Shown here: in pieces, positions 23,624 to 27,092 of the stretch | Layout of the letters: each line of letters begins with the position of its first letter | Numbering within the stretch: position 1 is the first letter of the stretch | Assembly (NCBI GenBank): GCA_017940955.1 | Contig: JAGAXP010000184.1 | Span: forward strand, 1 to 27,092 | Length of the DNA stretch: 27,092 nt | Reading direction: 5' to 3' | Origin: Oribacterium sp. | GTDB lineage: Bacteria; Bacillota_A; Clostridia; Lachnospirales; Lachnospiraceae | Program-made: the position numbers and the translations under genes | Notes under the pieces: model-generated | Databases searched by the model: none | The model's input: only the letters and a program-made list of their open reading frames with translations | Told to the model about the DNA's origin: nothing

Positions 23624-23664
23624 GCGATAATGCCGTCCCCGTTGGAATTTTTTGAAAAAAGTTG

Positions 23665-23693
23665 TTGCAATTAAAGAACGCCGGTGTTAATAT
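23665..23693 (+). promoter_or_regulatory. Upstream promoter P1 of the S10 operon
   Basis: TTGCAA at 23665-23670 and TAATAT at 23688-23693 are 17 bases apart. Its transcript would cross a GC-rich hairpin CGGCGGG/CCTGCCG near 23704-23726 and then run through P2. The 9-mer ACGCACGGC occurs at 23699-23707 and 23745-23753. Confidence 0.55.
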
Positions 23694-23799
23694 ATGACAC
23701 GCACGGCGGGGTGTGAACCTGCCGCGCGGTACATTAATAAAGATACGCACGGCTCGGTGGAAATGTATCAGATTTTATACATTTTTTCGAAATTACCGC

Positions 23800-23828
23800 T
23801 TGAAATATAAAAAAGCGTGTGTTATCTT
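23800..23828 (+). promoter_or_regulatory. Main promoter P2 of the S10 operon
   Basis: TTGAAA at 23800-23805 and TATCTT at 23823-23828 are spaced by 17 bases. The start would be near 23835, just at the first leader hairpin. Confidence 0.6.
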
Positions 23829-23832
23829 AGTA

Positions 23833-24158
23833 TTCGCTGTGACATGATAGCGAAGAAATGAAGATTGCTTATATGGACGAAAGCCAAGATCCGTACAGTA
23901 TTATCTGAAAAGATCCAGTGAACCTGCGGGTTCCGCCTGAGAGCTGATACGGCAACCAAGTATAAGGCATATAAGAGAACTTCATGGAGCGAATGTCTAG
24001 TTTAGAAACTGACGGCAGGTCACTGTACTACAATTTAATCCATTACACAGCAAATGGATTTTGATGCAGGGAAACTTTCATCTCACGATTGTTTCGCATG
24101 CAGTTAATGTACAGTCACCGACTTATCGTCAAATAACCGATAGGAGGCGACTTTTTTT
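23833..24158 (+). promoter_or_regulatory. Structured 5' leader of the S10 operon (candidate ribosomal-protein autoregulatory RNA)
   Basis: About 325 bases without a reading frame hold several consistent pairings. They are TTCGCT/AGCGAA (23833-23838/23849-23854); a closed domain CTTATATG/CATATAAG (23868-23875/23968-23975) containing CCGTA/TACGG (23891-23895/23948-23952) and GAACC/GGTTC (23920-23924/23929-23933); and a second closed domain ACTGTAC/GTACAGT (24022-24028/24109-24115) containing AATCCATT/AATGGATT (24037-24044/24053-24060). Finally TATCG/CGATA (24124-24128/24138-24142) ends at the AGGAGG site (24142-24147). The SD-to-ATG spacing of 11 is filled by seven T residues. L4 or another operon product may bind it; I cannot name an Rfam family. 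Confidence 0.6.
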
Positions 24159-24476
24159 ATGGCAAGTCAAGTAATGAGAATCACACTTAAGGCTTATGAC
24201 CACACACTTGTGGACGAATCAGCTGCAAAGATTGTGGAGAACTGCAAGAAGACAGGTTCACAGGTTTCCGGACCGGTACCACTTCCTACAAAGAAGGAAG
24301 TTGTTACTATCCTTCGTGCTGTACATAAGTACAAGGATTCACGTGAGCAGTTCGAGCAGAGAACTCACAAGAGACTTATCGACGTAATCAGTCCTAACCA
24401 GAAGACAATGGATGCTCTTCAGAGACTCGAGATGCCAGCAGGCGTTTACGTTGATATCAAAATGAAGAACAAGTAA
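24159..24476 (+). CDS. rpsJ: 30S ribosomal protein S10
   Basis: The 105-residue product is a standard S10, with [14 protein letters not shown] [17 protein letters not shown] at the start, [11 protein letters not shown] in the middle, and the long-loop motif [14 protein letters not shown] followed by the C-terminal [12 protein letters not shown]10 is part of the 30S head and also the NusE component of antitermination complexes. It opens the S10 operon, as in most bacteria. ATG 24159 has AGGAGG 11 bases upstream, with a T7 tract between them and a small hairpin that ends on the ribosome binding site, which may modulate translation. Confidence 0.98.
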   Translation: MASQVMRITLKAYDHTLVDESAAKIVENCKKTGSQVSGPVPLPTKKEVVTILRAVHKYKDSREQFEQRTHKRLIDVISPNQKTMDALQRLEMPAGVYVDIKMKNK

Positions 24477-24528
24477 TGATTCTAGAATGAGTCTGAGATA
24501 TCGGACTCCGCTGTAGAAAGGAGAAACA

Positions 24529-25158
24529 ATGAAGAAAGCTATTTTAGCGACAAAAGTAGGAATGACACAGATCTGGAACGAAGATGGCGTGTTGATTCCA
24601 GTAACTGTACTTCAGGCTGGTCCTTGTGTTGTAACACAGGTTAAGACAGTAGAGAATGACGGTTACGCAGCAGTACAGGTAGGCTTCCAGGACAAGAGAG
24701 AGAAGCTTGTTAACAAGCCACAGAAGGGTCAGTTCGATAAGGCTGGCGTTTCCTGCAAGAGATTCCTCAGAGAGTTCAGATTTGAGGATGCTGAGAACTA
24801 CAATGTAAAAGATGAGATTAAGGCAGACATCTTTGCTGAGGGTGACAAGGTAGACGTTACCGCTATTTCAAAGGGTAAGGGATTCGAGTCAGCTATCAGA
24901 AAGTATGGTCAGCACAGAGGACCTATGGGTCACGGTTCCAAGTTCCACCGTCACCAGGGTTCTAACGGTACATCTGCAACACCTTCAAGAGTACTTCCTG
25001 GTAAGGCAATGCCTTCACACATGGGTGCTGTAAAGGTTACAACACAGAACCTTACAATCGTTAAGGTTGATGCAGAGAACAACCTGCTTCTTATCAAGGG
25101 AGCTGTACCGGGACCTAAGAAGGCACTTATTACTGTTAAAGAAGCAGTAAAGGCCTGA
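24529..25158 (+). CDS. rplC: 50S ribosomal protein L3
   Basis: The 209-residue product begins [16 protein letters not shown], the universal L3 start, and carries the central loop [16 protein letters not shown] with its surrounding [10 protein letters not shown] and the tail [13 protein letters not shown]3 binds 23S rRNA early in 50S assembly, and its central loop reaches the peptidyl transferase centre. AAAGGAG lies just before ATG 24529. It lies 52 bases after rpsJ and 25 before rplD, the normal S10 operon order. Confidence 0.98.
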   Translation: MKKAILATKVGMTQIWNEDGVLIPVTVLQAGPCVVTQVKTVENDGYAAVQVGFQDKREKLVNKPQKGQFDKAGVSCKRFLREFRFEDAENYNVKDEIKADIFAEGDKVDVTAISKGKGFESAIRKYGQHRGPMGHGSKFHRHQGSNGTSATPSRVLPGKAMPSHMGAVKVTTQNLTIVKVDAENNLLLIKGAVPGPKKALITVKEAVKA

Positions 25159-25183
25159 GACGAAAGAAAGGAGGAACATATAG

Positions 25184-25804
25184 ATGGCTAACGTATCAGT
25201 ATTTGATATGCAGGGTAAGGAAGTTGGCAAGATGGATCTCAACGATTCCGTTTTCGGAGTTGAGGTTAACGAGCACCTTCTTCACCTCGCAGTTGTTGCT
25301 CAGCTTGCTAACAAGCGTCAGGGCACACAGAAAGCATTAACTCGTTCTGAAGTTTCAGGAGGCGGAAGAAAGCCTTGGAGACAGAAGGGCACAGGACATG
25401 CAAGACAGGGTTCTATCAGAGCACCGCAGTGGAAGGGCGGCGGAGTAGTATTCGCACCTACACCACGTGACTATACAACAACAATGAACAAGAAGGAAAA
25501 GAGAGCAGCTCTTAAGTCTGCACTTTCCAACGCAGTAGCTGAGAACAAGCTTATCATTGTTGACGATATCAAGCTTGCAGAGATCAAGACAAAGAACTTC
25601 CAGGCTATGCTTGATGCCTTCAAGGTAAACAAGGCATTCGTTCTTCTTGATTCAAACGACAAGAATGTTATTCTTTCAGCAAGAAATATCCAGGACGTTA
25701 AGACAGCAGGCGTTAACGAGCTCAATGTTTATGACGTTCTTAAGTACCAGACAGTAGTTGCTACAAAGGCAGCTGTTGAGAAGATTCAGGAGGTATACGC
25801 ATAA
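25184..25804 (+). CDS. rplD: 50S ribosomal protein L4
   Basis: The 206-residue product is a standard L4, with [14 protein letters not shown] at the N-terminus and the exit-tunnel loop region [19 protein letters not shown], then [15 protein letters not shown]4 lines the exit tunnel and, in some bacteria, represses its own operon by binding the S10 leader; whether it does so here is unknown but fits the structured leader upstream. AAAGGAGG precedes ATG 25184. Its stop overlaps the start of rplW by one base. Confidence 0.98.
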   Translation: MANVSVFDMQGKEVGKMDLNDSVFGVEVNEHLLHLAVVAQLANKRQGTQKALTRSEVSGGGRKPWRQKGTGHARQGSIRAPQWKGGGVVFAPTPRDYTTTMNKKEKRAALKSALSNAVAENKLIIVDDIKLAEIKTKNFQAMLDAFKVNKAFVLLDSNDKNVILSARNIQDVKTAGVNELNVYDVLKYQTVVATKAAVEKIQEVYA

Positions 25805-26103
25805 TGGCAGACATTAAGTATTATGACGTTATTCTTCGCCCGGTTATCACTGAGAAGTCAATGGGTGAGATGGCATCCAAGAAGTATACATTCCTTGTTA
25901 ATCCACTTGTAACAAAGACTCAGGTTAAGGAAGCCGTTGAGAAGATGTTCGAAGGAACAAAGGTTAAGGCAGTTAACACAATGAATGCTGACGGCAAGAC
26001 AAAGAGAAGAGGTCTTAAGTTTGGTAAGACAGCCAAGACAAAGAAGGCTATCGTTACACTTACAGAAGATTCAAAGGATATCGAGATTTTTAAGGGCCTT
26101 TGA
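25804..26103 (+). CDS. rplW: 50S ribosomal protein L23
   Basis: The 99-residue product has the L23 core [34 protein letters not shown], and the loop with [13 protein letters not shown]23 sits at the exit of the tunnel and docks SRP and trigger factor. The ATG at 25804 shares its A with the rplD TAA stop; the ribosome binding site AGGAGGT is inside the end of rplD, so translation is coupled. Confidence 0.98.
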   Translation: MADIKYYDVILRPVITEKSMGEMASKKYTFLVNPLVTKTQVKEAVEKMFEGTKVKAVNTMNADGKTKRRGLKFGKTAKTKKAIVTLTEDSKDIEIFKGL

Positions 26104-26126
26104 TAAGGATTAACAATTCATACACA

Positions 26127-26157
26127 GTCACGTGAAAAATTCTCTATTATACGTGAC
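26127..26157 (+). other. Hairpin between rplW and rplB
   Basis: GTCACGT (26127-26133) pairs perfectly with ACGTGAC (26151-26157) around a 17-base A/T-rich loop. It lies in the widest gap inside the S10 operon here (77 bases) and has no T tract. It could be a processing site or a local regulatory element for rplB. Confidence 0.5.
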
Positions 26158-26180
26158 ATCAAAAAAGGAGAAAACAAGTC

Positions 26181-27026
26181 ATGGGTATAAAGACATATAA
26201 ACCTTATACACCTTCGAGAAGAAACATGACCGGTTCAGACTTTTCCGAGATCACAAAGAAGACTCCTGAGAGATCACTTCTTTCAACAGTTAAGGAAAAT
26301 GCCGGCAGAAACAATCAAGGTAAGATCACTGTTCGTCACCAGGGTGGCGGAAACAGACAGAAATACAGAATCATCGATTTCAAGAGAAACAGCAAGGATG
26401 GTATCCCTGCAAAGGTAATCGGAATCGAGTATGATCCTAACAGAACAGCAAACATCGCTCTTATCGCTTATGCTGATGGAACAAAGGCATACATCCTTGC
26501 TCCTAACGGTCTTACAGACGGCATGAAGGTTATGAGCGGTCCTGATGCTGAAGCAAGAGTAGGTAACTGCCTTCCTCTTTCAAAGATCCCTGTAGGTACA
26601 AACGTACATGCTATCGAGCTCCTTCCGGGTAAGGGCGCACGTATGGTGCGTTCAGCAGGAAACGCTGCTCAGCTTATGGCCAGAGAAGGAAAGTATGCAA
26701 CACTTAGACTTCCTTCAGGCGAGATGAGAATGGTTCCTATCGAGTGCCGTGCAACAATCGGTGTTGTAGGTAACGGAGATCACAACCTTATCAATATCGG
26801 TAAGGCCGGAAGAAAGAGACACATGGGATGGCGTCCAACAGTTCGTGGTTCTGTTATGAACCCTAACGATCACCCTCACGGTGGTGGAGAAGGAAGAGCT
26901 CCAGTCGGAAGACCGGGTCCCTGCACTCCTTGGGGCAAGCCAGCACTTGGACTTAAGACACGTAACAAGAAGAAGGCTTCTAATAAGCTTATTATCAGAA
27001 GACGCGATGGTAGAGCCATCAAATAA
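26181..27026 (+). CDS. rplB: 50S ribosomal protein L2
   Basis: The 281-residue product is a full-length L2: [20 protein letters not shown] at the start, the RNA-binding [16 protein letters not shown] and YRIIDFKRN, and the C-terminal [16 protein letters not shown] with the conserved His-rich loop, ending [18 protein letters not shown]2 binds 23S rRNA near the peptidyl transferase centre and is needed for subunit joining. AAAAGGAG precedes ATG 26181. Confidence 0.98.
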   Translation: MGIKTYKPYTPSRRNMTGSDFSEITKKTPERSLLSTVKENAGRNNQGKITVRHQGGGNRQKYRIIDFKRNSKDGIPAKVIGIEYDPNRTANIALIAYADGTKAYILAPNGLTDGMKVMSGPDAEARVGNCLPLSKIPVGTNVHAIELLPGKGARMVRSAGNAAQLMAREGKYATLRLPSGEMRMVPIECRATIGVVGNGDHNLINIGKAGRKRHMGWRPTVRGSVMNPNDHPHGGGEGRAPVGRPGPCTPWGKPALGLKTRNKKKASNKLIIRRRDGRAIK

Positions 27027-27045
27027 TTGAGGAGGAGAGAAAAAT

Positions 27046-27092
27046 ATGGCACGTTCAATTAAAAAAGGACCATTCATCGATGCTTCACTTAA
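27046..27092 (+). CDS. rpsS: 30S ribosomal protein S19, N-terminal fragment (cut by window end)
   Basis: Only the first 15 codons are present, reading MARSIKKGPFIDASL, the standard S19 start. GGAGGAG at about 27030-27036 precedes ATG 27046. The position directly after rplB is the usual S10 operon order. The gene continues beyond the window. Confidence 0.96.
   Translation, partial: MARSIKKGPFIDASL

Overview
This 27 kb window is a single, fully co-directional (+ strand) stretch of bacterial chromosome. About 23 protein genes can be supported, the first (recA) and last (rpsS) cut by the window edges. Low-to-mid GC, strong AGGAGG-type ribosome binding sites, frequent GTG/TTG starts, U-tract terminators, RNase Y, an OhrR-type regulator, a DnaD/DnaC-type primosome pair and an Mn-dependent CBS pyrophosphatase all point to a Firmicute. 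The fused TetM-like/NYN GTPase and the long palindrome suggest a Lachnospiraceae-like clostridium; that placement is inference from family knowledge, not from a search.

Layout. (1) 1-1433: 3' part of recA, then recX and a terminator. (2) 1434-4266: a thiol-redox block of thioredoxin, thioredoxin reductase, a cysteine-type glutathione peroxidase whose three cysteines fall at the positions used by thioredoxin-dependent enzymes, and an OhrR-like peroxide-sensing MarR regulator with two candidate operators. (3) 4267-8886: RNase Y and a class A penicillin-binding protein with a long Glu/Ser-rich coiled-coil tail. (4) 8887-14367: family II pyrophosphatase with CBS and DRTGG domains, a 97-nt near-perfect palindrome, a divergent shikimate-kinase-like P-loop enzyme, and a TetM/EF-G-like GTPase fused to a Rae1/YacP-like NYN endonuclease domain. 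(5) 14368-16040: murC. (6) 16041-18275: a DnaA-box array with 12-13 nt spacing immediately upstream of a promoter for dnaD and a dnaC/dnaI-like helicase loader. (7) 18276-22109: a long-form PRPP synthetase, a membrane acyltransferase and an rRNA-type methyltransferase. (8) 22110-23623: a secreted protein with cell-wall-binding repeats. (9) 23624-27092: two tandem promoters, a roughly 325-nt structured leader, and the S10 operon rpsJ-rplC-rplD-rplW-rplB-rpsS.

The genes are mostly housekeeping: recombination, redox defence, RNA decay, cell-wall synthesis, replication initiation and translation. The items most worth pursuing are the GTPase-nuclease fusion (a possible one-protein ribosome clearing and mRNA cleavage factor), the phased DnaA-box array controlling primosome genes, the S10 leader RNA and the large palindrome. 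No tRNA, rRNA, CRISPR array, insertion sequence or prophage gene was seen.
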